Shown here piece by piece: positions 1 to 10,739 of a stretch of DNA of 64,000 nt. Origin of the DNA: Mesorhabditis belari (Eukaryota; Nematoda; Chromadorea; Rhabditida; Rhabditidae); NCBI GenBank assembly GCA_958450365.1, contig CAUEEP010000170.1, positions 124,001 to 188,000 on the forward strand, written 5' to 3'. The number at the start of each line of letters is the position of its first letter. The first letter of the stretch is position 1. Made by a program: the position numbers and the translations under genes. The notes under the pieces are model-generated. The model searched no databases. It was given only the letters and a program-made list of their open reading frames with translations, and was not told where the DNA came from.

Positions 1-350
1 ATTTTCTAAGTATTTTTATGGATCTTGAAAAAGTGTTCGCAAAATTTTGACCAAAACTTGTTCTTTTTGTGAATGAGCTGAATTTTTAAATTGTTCATGA
101 GCTGTGAGATTTTTCCTACTCGTCTTCTCAATCGCTCTAGAATATTTTATCATTCTTTAAGTGCTCTCTAAAAACAGATTCTTGCAAAATCGCTAAAGCT
201 CTATAAAAAGATTCCATCTTCAATTTTGCTATTGAGCTGCTCTGTTTTTTTTTTGCAAAATTCTTTATCGAAGGTAATCGAAAGGTAAAAGAAAGTTTCT
301 AAAACGATAATCTCAATTTTCAGAAATGTTTTGATTTCCCTACTTCACAA

Positions 351-437
351 ATGATCCTATGTATGCAATTTTTCGGCGTTCTCGCCGGATTCACTTTTGC
401 CATTCTGCTCATGTTCGTCTTTTTTTACGGTTTACTA
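351..437 (+). CDS. Possible first exon of a membrane protein
   Basis: An ATG is followed by 29 codons that are almost entirely hydrophobic (FAILLMFVFFYGLL), enough for one transmembrane helix or a signal anchor, and then a consensus GTGAGT donor at 438. A TTTTCAG lies about 25 bases upstream, so this may be an internal exon instead. No matching downstream exon was found; the intron that would follow is a foldback repeat. It could be the first helix of a chemoreceptor like those elsewhere in the window, but one helix cannot show that. Confidence 0.3.
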
Positions 438-1066
438 GTGAGTTCATACATTATTTCTATTCTTTTAATATTGGGTTGTCCAGTTATGAATGCGCGTTTC
501 TTACTATTTTTTAAATTTCTCAAGATACCGAAATCAAGAAAAAGAATATATCAGTATTATTCGAAAGCTGAAGATCTCTTCTACATTTTGATATAAAAGT
601 TTTTGAATTTGTTGAGCTTTTGGGCAAATTGACTGCATAGAAGAAGAGGTGACCAAAAAATGGAAGGGTGCCTTTGGATCAAGTTTTGGCTCCGCTCAAA
701 TTGAGTTAACCGTTTGATGTTTGGCCAATAGATATATCAATATAACTTTTTAAAAATATAACAATTTCAGAGCATCTTTACTTTTGTTTTCTTTTCTGAG
801 CGGCTATTTTGCACCATAAAACTTGAGGAATAGCTAAGCTGAAATGGGTTTTTTCGAAAACGACTTCTCCCTTTGAGCAGTCGATTTCCCAAAAAGTTGA
901 TTGAATTCAAAAACTTTTTTATTCCATAATGTAGAGGAGATCTTCAGCTTTCGAATGATATATAACACTCATATACATCTCTTCGATATCTTGAGAAATT
1001 TACAAAATAGTAAAAGCGCGCATTCACAACTGGACAACCCAATACATTTCTACTGTATAAACCCAC
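436..1066. repeat. Foldback (inverted-repeat) element
   Basis: Roughly 160-base arms at about 445-600 and 900-1060 are imperfect reverse complements of each other (shared blocks include GAAAGCTGAAGATCTC against GAGATCTTCAGCTTTC and TTGGGTTGTCCAGTT against AACTGGACAACCCAA). A 300-base unpaired middle separates them. The structure is that of a foldback MITE. No coding capacity was recognised; the frames covering the arms are mirror images of each other. Confidence 0.7.
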
Positions 1067-1560
1067 TGAATAGCTTTCAATATAGCTGAATAGCCAAAAC
1101 GAAAGCTATCCGTTCCAAATAAACCAGTCAATCTATGTTTAACGGCTTTTTGCTTTAAGGATGAAGTCGATTTTGTTTATTCAACTGAATAGCATTCAAT
1201 TCTAAAGCTATATATTCAAAAGTCAGTTTTTCTCTTTTCCAGTAAACCCTTTACAAAGTGATTGTAATTTATTGAATTTTTTCCAAGTTAATCATAAAAA
1301 TTTGTAATAGGCTAATGTTGACTAATAAATGAAAAATGGATTTATGATCAAATCAAAGATTTTTGTTTAGAGTATTGCCAAAGAAAGAGAGAAATCAATT
1401 TGTGATCGACGAACGATATCTTCTCATCAAACAACCATCCCTTGAACTCGTATCGATAAGCTTTTAGATAATGTTTTAATTTTCAAGTATAACTTATAAA
1501 GTTTTCAGCTATTTTTAGTTTTAAATACATTCATTGATAACTTTTGATCACTATAAAAGC
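1067..1560. other. Gene-free A+T-rich stretch
   Basis: No convincing exon, RNA or repeat structure was seen. The only recurring motif is GAATAGC(T/A)TTCAAT near 1070-1200. Confidence 0.5.
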
Positions 1561-1561
1561 T

Positions 1562-1892
1562 AGATCGTGATGCGTGACGATAATCGTGATAATCGTGACT
1601 ATGGACCCAGAAAGGGAAGGGCCTGTGGTCGACCCCGTCCGATCTGCCAAGTTGAGCAACGTCGGCGCGGGTTAGTCGTGGGTTCGACTCCCATGGGTTC
1701 CCCTCCGAGCGCCCCAGCCCGGCCATCGGAGTATCATCGGCTACGACAACTACACTTCTGCCTCAGTAAATGTGGAAGCAGGTTGTGATCTGCGCTAAGT
1801 GCGAAGACAGATCAAATCATTATTATTATAATCGTGACTATAATCGTGACGATGATCGTGACTATAATCGTGATTATAAAAGATCATGATGC
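1562..1892. repeat. ATAATCGTGACTAT repeat cluster flanking a 5S-like core
   Basis: Variants of the 11-base unit ATAATCGTGAC occur about three times at 1562-1605 and about six times at 1825-1880, in the same orientation. A 5S rRNA-like core (separate entry) lies between them. The outer parts also share GATCGTGATGCGT and GATCATGATGCGT. The whole looks like a small repetitive element, perhaps a 5S-derived SINE. Confidence 0.55.
1630..1712 (+). pseudogene. 5S rRNA-like fragment
   Basis: The stretch containing CCCGTCCGATCTGCCAAGTT and then GAGCAACGT, GGTTAGTCGTGGGTTCGA resembles the middle of metazoan 5S rRNA (conserved block CCCGTCCGATCTGGCAAGTT, then AGCAACGT, GTTAGTACTTGGATCGG). The 5' and 3' ends of 5S rRNA are not recognisable, so it is a pseudogene or the head of a 5S-derived SINE. 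The internal Pol III promoter region is the part that survives. Confidence 0.6.
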
Positions 1893-2270
1893 GTCTTCTA
1901 AAAGGCGCTCTATAGAAAAGTTTCCGTAGCCAATCATTAAAATGATAGCAAAATGAATATATATTAAAATAAACAATAAATAAAACAAACCAAATTTTCC
2001 GACGCAAATTCGTTGTTGTGCTGGCATCTCTCCGCTACCATTTTTCTCGCCCACATGATAAAGCTGTGCTCCCTTTTGTCCAATCACGAGCGCAAATCTT
2101 TTCAGCAAGTTGTTTTCGTGGTAGTTTTGTGGTAGTTTTGGTTTCTCGCAGTTTTCACGATGATTTTGAAGCGTTTCAACCATCAAATTGTAGGCTTCAG
2201 CGGTTGGAATTTGTCCTCTTTTCTTCTTTTGTAAAAACACGCCAAATTCTTGGTCAAAAAGGTCCTCCAT
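1884..2270 (-). pseudogene. Integrase-like N-terminal fragment
   Basis: A minus-strand exon begins after a CAG at 2271-2273 and reads MEDLFDQEFGVFLQ, then a Lys-rich stretch, AEAYNLMVETL and NNLLKRFALVIG. This pattern (short acidic start, xxYxxMVExL, then LLKRY/F) recalls the region ahead of the integrase core in KRBA2/Ginger-type integrases. That comparison is from memory and moderate only. The frame stays open to a TAA at 1884, but the last 35 residues turn hydrophobic and A+T-rich, suggesting run-on into non-coding DNA. No DDE core follows, so it is a fragment. Confidence 0.35.
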
Positions 2271-2394
2271 CTGTAAAAAAGTAGCATTTAATAGGAAAAC
2301 AAGAAAACAAAAAATTCTCAAAAAAGACAATAAAATTTCTTTGAAAAGCGCAGAAAATTGCAAAAAAACGCTTAAGAGCATATATTTAGCACGT

Positions 2395-3105
2395 TTATTA
2401 TTGTTCCACCTGTATCGGACGTCCGATATAGACTGTAACCAATAAAAGACCTTTGAAAAATGCAGAAAACTACAGAAAACGCTTAAGAACATATATTAAG
2501 CATGTTGATATTATTGTTCAATCTATATAAGACGTATTATTGTTCAATCTATATAAGATTTAGATTGAATCTAAATCGGACGTCCGATATAGACTGTAAT
2601 CTAAATCGAACGGAAATCTAAATCGGACACAACATATATATATATATCGATATGGTTTTTTTTCTTCCCTACATTTAGGGCTTAAGGGTTGAGTGCTGGG
2701 GATTGGCCGGCAGAGCTGGAAAAGTGTCAAGAGCTGAGCAACAGTTGTTGGTTCGGGTGAGAGGTTGGTGGTGACATTGAAATTGACATTGTTAAACTTT
2801 TTTATACAATAGTAGGAGGGGCTTGATTAGATTCTCAAGTACCAATTTGATTGCGAAGTATAGCTTCAATAGGGTTCCCTGGTTAGCAGGGAATTTGCCG
2901 GAAAAGACAGCTCAGGCAAAGCCAAGACCAGCCAGAAGCCTGATCTCAATCTATATAAGACGTATTATTGTTCAATCTATATAAGATTTAGATTGATCGG
3001 ACGTCCGATATAGACTGTAATCTAAATCGGACGTCCGCGATAAGTTCAATCTAAATCGGACGTCCGATTTAAAATGGATCCAAATCGGACACAACATATA
3101 TATAT
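2395..3105. repeat. CGGACGTCCG palindrome repeats
   Basis: A block of about 140 bases (2515-2650) recurs at 2944-3105, in direct orientation: TCTATATAAGACGTATTATT, then AATCTAAATCGGACGTCCGA and CAACATATATATAT. The 10-base palindrome CGGACGTCCG or a near copy appears at least five times (first near 2418). The 290 bases between the two blocks are unlike them and more G+C-rich. The layout resembles two terminal repeats around an insert, but no tRNA primer site or coding region was seen. Confidence 0.65.
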
Positions 3106-4119
3106 CTGCTTTATTCAGTTGAATAGTGACAAAACAAAATCACAATAATTACCCGGGACACCACTCAAAACACACCCAAAAGATAAATAGATACCTCAAG
3201 AAAGAATCACAGAGCAGTCAAATCAATTGCCGAAATTTCGACTTTAAATCTAGCCAAGATGGGAATATCACAAACATGAGGGGGTAAAATGTTCCAGAAT
3301 TTAATAAATCGGTTAAAAAAGAAACTGTGGGGGCTTTTAGAGGAAACGGAAGGTTGGCGTATGCCATATAAAGAAAGAAAAGACTGAATATTTGGATAAA
3401 GAACTGTATTTGTTGACTGAATATTCCATGTTTTGTATGGAAATTCAGTTAAAAAAGAGCACTTTTTAGAAAAAGCATTATTCAATAATTAATCAACGCT
3501 TTATTTGATTAATTGTTTATTGATGCTAATTTCATTAAATAATGATTTAATCACAATCAACGAGATTCATAAGAGCGTATGAGATGCAATTCGTAGCTTT
3601 GCACATTTGAGTGTCCACTCCAAAGCAAATGTCAACGGATTTCTCAAATCGAATAAACAAGCATCAACTTAACATTTACTCCAAGAAAAATGAACATATG
3701 TGGGACTGCCCTTTGCCAGATGGTGCACGATTACATGTGCACACAGAGAACTCTACAAAATAGTTACTCAAAAAAGAAAAACTTAAAGGGAGGAACCCCG
3801 ACGTATAGCATTGCATTCCGACACGTGATAAGGGAGGCCAAAAATTCCTTTGCTAAATTCCTTACGATTCCGACCCGTTTAGCGAAAAAGGACAGCATAT
3901 TCGGAATCATCGGATAATCTAGGTCTCATTTCGATTGGTCACCTTGATTTCGTGACCTTCCGTTGTTAATCGAATAGCGTTTTGTTCTTGTGCCTATCAA
4001 GGGATAGAGCAAGGCTGATCTCCCCCAGATTTCCATCTTTTAAATCAATTCACTCAAAGTCACAGTGTTTATTGTTTGTTTGTACTTGTTGTCAATTTAA
4101 TGTGAAGTTAAATCGAACT
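3106..4119. other. Stretch without a supported gene
   Basis: Short frames of 75-92 codons on both strands lack recognisable motifs, signal peptides or splice context. They are treated as chance. Confidence 0.4.
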
Positions 4120-5380
4120 TTATTGCTTTGTAATGGATATTTGACGCTCTTTCACGGCCACGGTACTGCTCGCGACGGATTTAGATTTAGATTTCGAGGA
4201 TTGTTTCGAGGATCGACCGAGCACGAGAAGGGTTGTTAAGCTGAAAAGCTTTTGGATCAAGAATCAGACTACATTAGTACATAGAATCAACCTTTCAATC
4301 TAAACCCTACCCATTTGCTATCATCAAAACGAGCGGCACGATCGTTTTGATCAAAAATAGAGGCACTGCATTTGAGAGGCTATTCAACCATGCATCGCCG
4401 ATCAATTGGAAAAATATGGCGGTTCCGGTTGAGATCGCTGTGAAACCGTGGCTGAAACACATCTAAATCTCAATTTTGAGCAAGAATATGTTAGTTTTCA
4501 AATACCACATTTTAGAGAATTCATTGTTTTATAGGTAAATGCTTAGGTAATAGGTCTAGACTTAAAGTCTAGACCTTGAAAGCCCGGTAGTCAAGACCAG
4601 GTTCAAGCCAGGACTGGTTTCTGACTCTGACAGATTTCTAGAATTTCCCAAATTTCCCAACTGCTAACCCACCATGACTGTGAGCCGAAAATGCGCCCGA
4701 TTGATCGCTGGAGCGCTTCGCTTTTTCTAAAACAATATCTCAAATAGTAAAATAGGGTAGGCTGGTTGGATTACCATACTTACCATTTTCGACTTGATTC
4801 GCCAGAAAGTTGTCAAATCAAGGAGCAATCCGACACAAACAATAACGAGAACTGCAGTTTGATAGATCACTATCAAAATCGCCCACAGGGGTCCAAAAGC
4901 GACTGCCATGAAGGTCCACGGGGCGTAAAAGATTGCGTTACCAGCTGAATCATAAATTTAGAAATAGATTTAGAAATTAGTTGATGAAACGAACGAGATA
5001 ATTGAGCATAAATAACCCCGGTCGATGGCAGGAAAAGAATGAATCCGACTTGCAGCAAAGCAAAGGAGTTTACTTTCTGAATGAATGTGATAAACTTTAG
5101 ACTTAGGCTTAGGCTTAGGCTCAGGCTTAGGCTCAGGCTTAGGCTTAGCCTCAGGCTTAGGCTTAGGCTTAGGCTTAAGCTCAGGCTTAGGCTCAGGCTT
5201 AGGCTTAGCCTCAGGCTTAGGCTTAGGCTTAGGCTTAGGCTTAGGCTTTGCCTCTTACATCATAATATTTCCCCTCAAAAGCGCCGGCGAAGAAACGATT
5301 GACACTCAAAAAGAATTGCGCAAGAATCATGCTGAAGAGAAAGGAGACGACGATTGGGGTAATTGCGAAGTTCATGTATT
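4120..5380 (-). CDS. 7TM chemoreceptor (Srx/Srw-like), 5' end not found
   Basis: Minus-strand exons: 5380-5259, 5076-4995, 4944-4784, 4726-4673, 4451-4311, 4240-4120. Exon 1 holds a helix ending SMILAQFFLSVNRFFAG, matching the third helix and N-R-F motif of nematode Srx/Srw/Srsx receptors. Exons 2-3 give helices 4 and 5 (QVGFILFLPSTGVIYAQL; WAILIVIYQTAVLVIVC). Exon 5 gives helices 6 and 7, and the last exon a short basic Ser/Lys tail ending in TAA. Phases agree across exons 1-4 and 5-6; the 4-to-5 junction is off by one base, so a small exon is missing or an indel exists. Helices 1-2 were not found upstream, where repeats begin, so the gene may be 5'-truncated. Predicted role: odorant sensing in ciliated neurons (family knowledge). 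Confidence 0.75.
5097..5248. repeat. Interstitial TTAGGC telomere repeat array inside an intron
   Basis: About 25 hexamers, mostly TTAGGC with TCAGGC and TTAGCC variants, run head to tail. TTAGGC is the nematode telomere repeat. The array fills about 150 of the 182 bases of the intron between the third- and fourth-helix exons of the flanking chemoreceptor. Donor GTAAGA at 5258 and acceptor TTCAG at 5077 bracket it, and the reading frame across the splice is continuous. Confidence 0.9.
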
Positions 5381-6276
5381 CTAAGAATAAAAGATCTCCA
5401 TCACCTCCGAGACAAGCATTTCTGAAATTTTTCTGAACCTTCTGTCAAAAACGATTCTCTCTTGCTCAAGAGCTGAAGTCAGAGCCCAAAACTCTGTAAT
5501 ACTTATAGAGTAAGTCAGAAGAAAAGTACAGCATTTACTAAACAAGTTATCAGAAAAAAAGTTAAGTTTTGTTGATTCAGCTAGTCGATCCCAACGTCGA
5601 CCCGAAATTAATCGGCATCGAAACGGAAAGAGGACAAAATTTGCTGGCAAATTTTGAGACAAAGGTTTGCTAGCAGAAAAAGATCTAATATACATATTTA
5701 GCCGTGTAATTTCAGCAATAATACAGGGTGCGGCATATATAGTGTTGCGCTTAATGCATTTTTTGATTTTCTAAGACAATACATTAAGCTGAAAAGCTGA
5801 AAAACGACAATTAATCATGAAATCTAAGCGTAACTTTATATAGAATAGAAAAACCGTAACATTTTTTAATGGCTTTAACAACAAAAGTACAAAAAATGCT
5901 ATGCTGAAATGCTGAAAAACAGTTAAATTCAAGTTTGGGGCTTCTAAAAAATAGTTTTTTTAGTTTTTTCTGTCTTTTTTTGCATTAATACGTTTTTAGA
6001 GTTAACTACTATAAAATTAAGTGCTTTTTGAGCTCCATTATTACAAGCGCGAGGTTATCGTGGCTAACAAAAATGGGCATTTTTTTCAAGAGCAGCAATG
6101 GCGTTTAAAGTCTTATATGGAACGAATGAAGTTTTAAATTTTTACGTAAATTCATGACTATGTTCAAAAGGCTTTGGTGCTTGTGAATACTTTCATTCAG
6201 TCAGTTCAGATCAAACAAGGTGAAAAAGCCAGCACCTAACCAGCCATTGCTTTGTCTGATCTAGTCACGAAAAAGG
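5381..6276. other. Repeat-derived stretch, no supported gene
   Basis: Contains TACAGGGTGCGGC near 5724 and a segment near 5810-5875 that recurs, diverged, near 43622-43682 (shared ACATAGAATAGAA(A/G)AACC-like core). A 104-codon minus-strand frame (5381-5695) has no recognisable feature. Confidence 0.4.
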
Positions 6277-6500
6277 TACCGTATTCTCCCTAATAGTAGT
6301 ACAGCCTTGCCTAAAAGCTTTGCCAAGCTTTGCCTAAAGTCCTCGAAATCTCTCGAACCGCTTATCAGAGCCTATCGATGTGGGGTCGGAAAATGAGAAA
6401 TGAGATCTGCTGGGGGATTAGAGTGTTGAGCTTCTGGGAAAACTTGGAAACTGTAAAATAGTCCTCAACACGGCTCGAACTACTATTCGAGGAAATAGAA
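6277..6500. mobile_element. MITE, TACCGTATTCTC family (copy 1)
   Basis: Starts TACCGTATTCTCCCTAATAG. It aligns over about 210 bases with 45722-45946 and 46070-46285 (shared GCTTATCA(G/A)A(G/A)CCTATCGATG and GTGTTGAGCT). The right terminal repeat is decayed here; the third copy defines the end. No coding capacity. Confidence 0.8.
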
Positions 6501-6817
6501 AATTCGAGTCGTTTTCGAGGACTCAATCTATGCACTCACTTGTTGAAGATACAAGCAATTTCAAAATAAAACTGAAGAGACATCAGACTTCGTAGGAGAT
6601 GCTCGAGAAACAGAAAATAACCGCAAGCTTTTGAATATGTGCTCGAATTTTGTCGGATATTAAAGAAAGCGGCCAAGTTCACCACCCAACAGATGGTGCC
6701 GAGCTGGAATTCGTTGTTTCAAATTGTATTTCCAGTTGGACTTTTTCAAACAACCATAACTAGTTTTGTTAGTTTCAAAAAATGTCTAAAATAAGACTAA
6801 CTTGAGCTAAAAACTGA

Positions 6818-7220
6818 CTACAAACTTGTCTACAAACTTGTCTACAAACTTGACTACAAACTTGACTACAAACTTGTCTACAAACTTGTCTACAAACTTG
6901 GCTACAAACTTGAGTATACTTGACTACAAACTTGTCTACAAACTTGTCTACAAACTTGTCTACAAACTTGTCTACAAACTTGAGTATACTTGACTATAAA
7001 CTTGACTACAAACTTGACTATAAACTTATTCAGTTATTCAGCTGTATTTCCAGTTGGACGTTTTCAAACAAGTATAACTGGTTTGGTTAGTTTCAAAACT
7101 TGTCTAAAAACAAGACAAACTTCTCTACAAACTTGGCTACAAACTTGAGTATACTTGACTATAAACTTGTCTACAAACTTGTCTAAAAACAAGACTAACT
7201 TGACCACAAATTGACTACAA
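6818..7220. repeat. 13-bp minisatellite (CTACAAACTTGTC)
   Basis: Some 25 copies of CTACAAACTTG(T/A)C, with GAGTATACTTGACTA variants and an interruption near 7025-7110. No host gene was recognised around it. Confidence 0.9.
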
Positions 7221-7744
7221 ACAAGTTTAACTTGGTTCCAAATTAGGTTGAATTCAAAAGTAGGTTGAAATTTGTATAACTTTAGATCAACCCACCAAAA
7301 AAATCGTCACCGCCACCCAAATATCGGTGCTCGTGTTTGCTAATAGTGGGTTTTCTTCTTCGCTGGACATTGTTAGCCAAATAACTTCTCGAATTTATTC
7401 AAATAACTTCTCAAATTTAGACATAACTTCTCGAATTCAGGCAAATAACTTCTCAAATTTTCGTATCTACCCAAATGAGTCAATCAATAGACCAAAACCA
7501 TAAAATTACCTCCAACTTTTGGAGGTAATTTTGTGTTGGAGGTAAAGTTCGAGGTTAATTTATGGGTTCGACAAAAAAAACGCAAAAAACGTTCAATTTC
7601 GTTTTCATTTCCTCAACCCTCAATTTGCAAAAAGTAAAGGGGAAATCAAATAAAAGCTTTTTCGTATTTCAAATCTAGAATGGGTTCAATATCCCGAAAA
7701 ATGAGTTTTTTCTCCGTTTTCCTCATTTTTGAATCGTTCAGCCA
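7221..7744. other. Gene-free stretch with short hairpin
   Basis: Holds four copies of AAATAACTTCTCGAATTT-like sequence at 7378-7460 and a small inverted repeat near 7504-7535 (ATTACCTCCAACTTTTGGAG). No exon was recognised. Confidence 0.5.
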
Positions 7745-8200
7745 TATCTACGTAGAATTAGACTTCGGAAAACAAAACTTAACCAAAACCAAAACCACCA
7801 AAACCAAAACAGACCAAAACCAAAACCAAACCAAAACCAAACCAAAACCAAAACCAAAACTAACCAAAACTCGCCAATATCTCGCGATTGGGAGGAGCTA
7901 GCGAAAATCTGTTTGCAGATTTGAAATCAGCGTCCAAAAATCTATCCCATAGGCTATTTTTTGTTTCGAAATTTCGAGGTCGTGTTTTGGTCCTTTTTTT
8001 GGCCGCGAGATTTTGGGGAGTGAGAAAAAGTGAAAGGCAAATTTGCATTTTACATTAAAATTTGCATTTTACAATTTTAAATTTGCATGTTAATTTATAT
8101 GCAAATTGAGTTTTGGTTTGTTTTGGTGTTTTGGTTTTGGTTTTGGTCTGTTTTGGTTTTGGTTTTGTTTGCCGAACTCTACGTAGAATTTCGGTGCTCC
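7745..8200. repeat. Foldback element with CCAAAA-rich arms
   Basis: The left arm (7745-7870) runs from TCTACGTAGAATTAGACTTC into a (CCAAAA)n stretch. The right arm (8105-8200) is its reverse complement, GGTTTTGGTTTTG ending in TCTACGTAGAATT. The middle has no recognised gene. Confidence 0.75.
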
Positions 8201-8337
8201 GATTTCACTAAAACCATTTGAAGGGTGAGTTTGTTTGAAGGGACGAAATTGTTTGTTGTTTATTCTAAATACAATGTTGAAAATAATTGAACTTTAATTT
8301 GCTGCATTATCTTATCAAAGCTGGATACTTTCTTTTA

Positions 8338-8880
8338 AATCTACCTCGTCTGGGGAGATTAGCTCGTTCTTAAATCGACATCACTCGAATGACTCTCAAC
8401 TTTGTAAGGTTATATAAAGATTCTGGAAGCCCGAATCAGTGAGAAAATGGGCTCGGCTACAGGAGAAATATTCAAAAATCAGCTCGCAAAATTTCAAACG
8501 GATTTATTGAGTTCTCGCCGAGCTAGACCCTCAAAAGTGAGTCGCTATCATTCGTGGTCACCTTGTAGTGTTCCGAGAAAGGATTAATAAAACATTTTTG
8601 TTTCTAACTTTCTAAATTTTAGTTTACATTTTTGCCACGTTAAAACACGGGATCCCGTGCGATGTGCCAAGTTAAGTAGCTTCAAAAACGGCTCTCAAAA
8701 ACCTTAAATTGGATTTTTTCGCCGGCTGTACCGTGACTCTCAACTTTGTAAAGTTATATAAAGATTCTAGAAGCACGAATCGGTTAGAAAATGGGCTCGA
8801 CTACAGGAGAAATATTGAAAAATCAGCTCGCAAAATTTCAAACGGATTCATTGAGTTCTCGCTGAGCTAGACCCTCAGAA
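8338..8880. repeat. Direct repeat pair, CTCAACTTTGTAA family
   Basis: 8392-8535 and 8733-8880 are about 90% alike by eye (CTCAACTTTGTAA(G/A)GTTATA, GAAAATGGGCTCG, AAATTTCAAACGGATT). A related sequence forms the inner part of the MITE at 41045-41637, so these are probably its decayed relatives. Confidence 0.7.
8643..8692 (+). pseudogene. Degenerate 5S rRNA-like fragment
   Basis: GGATCCCGTGCGATGTGCCA followed by AGTTAAGTAGC resembles the 5S rRNA block CCCGTCCGATCTGGCAAGTTAAGCA. It lies between the two direct repeats. It is much shorter than 5S rRNA. Confidence 0.4.
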
Positions 8881-9383
8881 GATTGCAAAGATTCAAAAAT
8901 TTTGACTGTTCTTTGCCAATTTCTTTGAAGTTCTAACAGATTATGTTTATCCAAAGTTATACAAAGTTGAAAAAGCGATAGTGACGTTGAAGATCCAGAA
9001 CAACGATGATGAGAAAGCATGAGATTGAGAGAGCCGGGAGAGATGAACTGCTGTACCGAGTCTCGGTCGGTCTGCGCCATTCCGACGCATCCCGCGGATC
9101 TAAAAGCTCATTGAATCAAACGAGAAATGGATATTCGATGAATAAAAGTATCTAATCATCTACTAAACCTGCAGGAATGTTCCAAACGGACCTTAGAGCC
9201 TGTAAGTTAGTCAAACCAGAGCCAGGTCAGGGACTTTTCTGATCTAGAACTGCAGTAAAGTCTCCTCAGTACCTGGAAGACCTGGAAGACGCTGAATGAA
9301 TGAAATTCATTCAATCAATTTCATTCAATGAATGAAAACGGAACTTTTCTTTTTACTTATAGAAAAGAAAACCCCGAACTCAC

Positions 9384-9447
9384 CGTCTCCGGGTTTTGCC
9401 AAAACGATTGCTGTCAGTAACAAAAGACCCAGCAATTTTTGAAGCAT
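9384..9447 (-). CDS. Signal-peptide exon of an unidentified secreted protein
   Basis: MLQKLLGLLLLTAIVLAKPG is a textbook secretory signal (basic n-region, Leu-rich core, A-K-P cleavage region). It starts at an ATG at 9447 and ends one base into a codon at a GTGAGT donor (9383). Downstream minus-strand exons were not identified. A possible micro-exon near 9285-9305 encodes a Gly/Pro-rich bit only. Function unknown. Confidence 0.55.
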
Positions 9448-9599
9448 TTTGGCTACGATTGATTGCTTTTAGGTTGGAAAATAATATAATATAGTCTGTA
9501 ATCTCTGCAGTCCAAAATGTGATCAAAATGGTGGAACGAGTCGAAAAAAATGGAAAATGGAAAATAGAAAATGGAAAGAAAATGGAAAGAAATCAATTG

Positions 9600-10640
9600 T
9601 TTTTCATTTTTTTTTATATTCTCATGTTTATCTCATCAGGAATAAGCACTGGAATCTCCTTCAAATCCGCCAGTAATAATAGCCCAAGTATTGTCCGTGC
9701 CAATCAATAACCATTGTTTGTTACCACTGAGGTTAGGAAAGGCAATTTTTCCAAGATACATTTGCGAAACAGCTAATTCCTAAGAAATATTGGTGTTCTA
9801 TTGATGAGAACAGTAGATCTTGCCAAAAGTTGCTCTAGAAACTTGGAAAATAAAAAATACCAGGAAAATGGAAACAAAAAGAACAAAAACAATTGTTCTT
9901 TTTTGTAGCTTGCTGTAGCTTACTGTTTGTCTACATTTTGTCTTGCTAAAGATTTCAAGTAATGAAAATGAGCGCGGTACGGCGTTGTACAACAATTGTA
10001 CAAAGTTCCTTGTGCTGTTTTCCATTAAACTTAAAAAGTACTTAATATTTCTCAAGTTTACCTTTTCTGGGATCTCCTGTCGACTCTTGAAGGGCATCTC
10101 ACTGACGATTGATCGTAAACGATCGAACCATTGCCGATCCAAGTACTCGTCGATCCAAGTACTCAGCCACCACTCCTTCCGAATCTTTGCGCTCTTCTGC
10201 AAGTTTAGAAAGTGATATTAGATTATCAGCTATCAGAATAATGAAAGGACATCAATTTTTCTTCAACTTTATCACTAAAACAGCTAAAAAGGTCGCCATT
10301 CTCATGTCTGTCTCATCAGGAATAAGCACTAGAATCTCCTTCAAATCCGACAGCCGTAATAATAACCGAAGTATTGTCCATTGTCTGTTATCATTGATGA
10401 TTATATATCATGATTCCTGTAAACGTTGTTTCATTGCTGAATATATTAAGGATGTAATCTGTAATCGAGTCGAAAAAAATGGAAAATGGAAAATAGAAAA
10501 TGGAAATAAAATGGAAACAAAACAATTGTTTTTTCATTTTTTTTAAATATTTATGTTTATCTCATCAGGAATAAGCACTGGAATCTCCTTCAAATCCGCC
10601 AGTAATAATAACCCAAGTATTGTCCGTGCCAATGTCCTGC
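9600..10640 (-). CDS. Unrecognised gene with triplicated terminal exon
   Basis: An exon at 10196-10062 (45 codons, KSAKIRKEWWLSTWIDEYLD onward; acceptor TGCAG, donor GTAAAC) is rich in Trp and charged residues. A second segment, ending GFEGDSSAYS and stop or the alternative frame LKEIPVLIPDE, is present three times (about 10640-10565, 10385-10300, 9700-9625), preceded by similar A-rich sequence. Copies differ by a 3-base insertion and point changes that keep frame, which suggests coding. No family was recognised. The order of exons and any link to the signal peptide at 9447 are guesses. Confidence 0.35.
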
Positions 10641-10739
10641 AAACAGAATTGAAATCCGTGAATTCCCCGCAATTTTGGACTCAGATTTACTAAAAAAAAT
10701 AAAAAGTTTATTATCAACAAAAAAATCGAAATCGAAAAT

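Noticed and set aside
1505..1788. Two 73-codon ORFs on opposite strands
   Set aside because: Both are translations of the 5S-like core; the codons reflect the RNA-derived sequence.
5081..5302. 73-codon Arg/Leu repeat protein on the plus strand
   Set aside because: It is the TTAGGC array read as codons (alternating R and L); the array lies in an intron of the minus-strand receptor.
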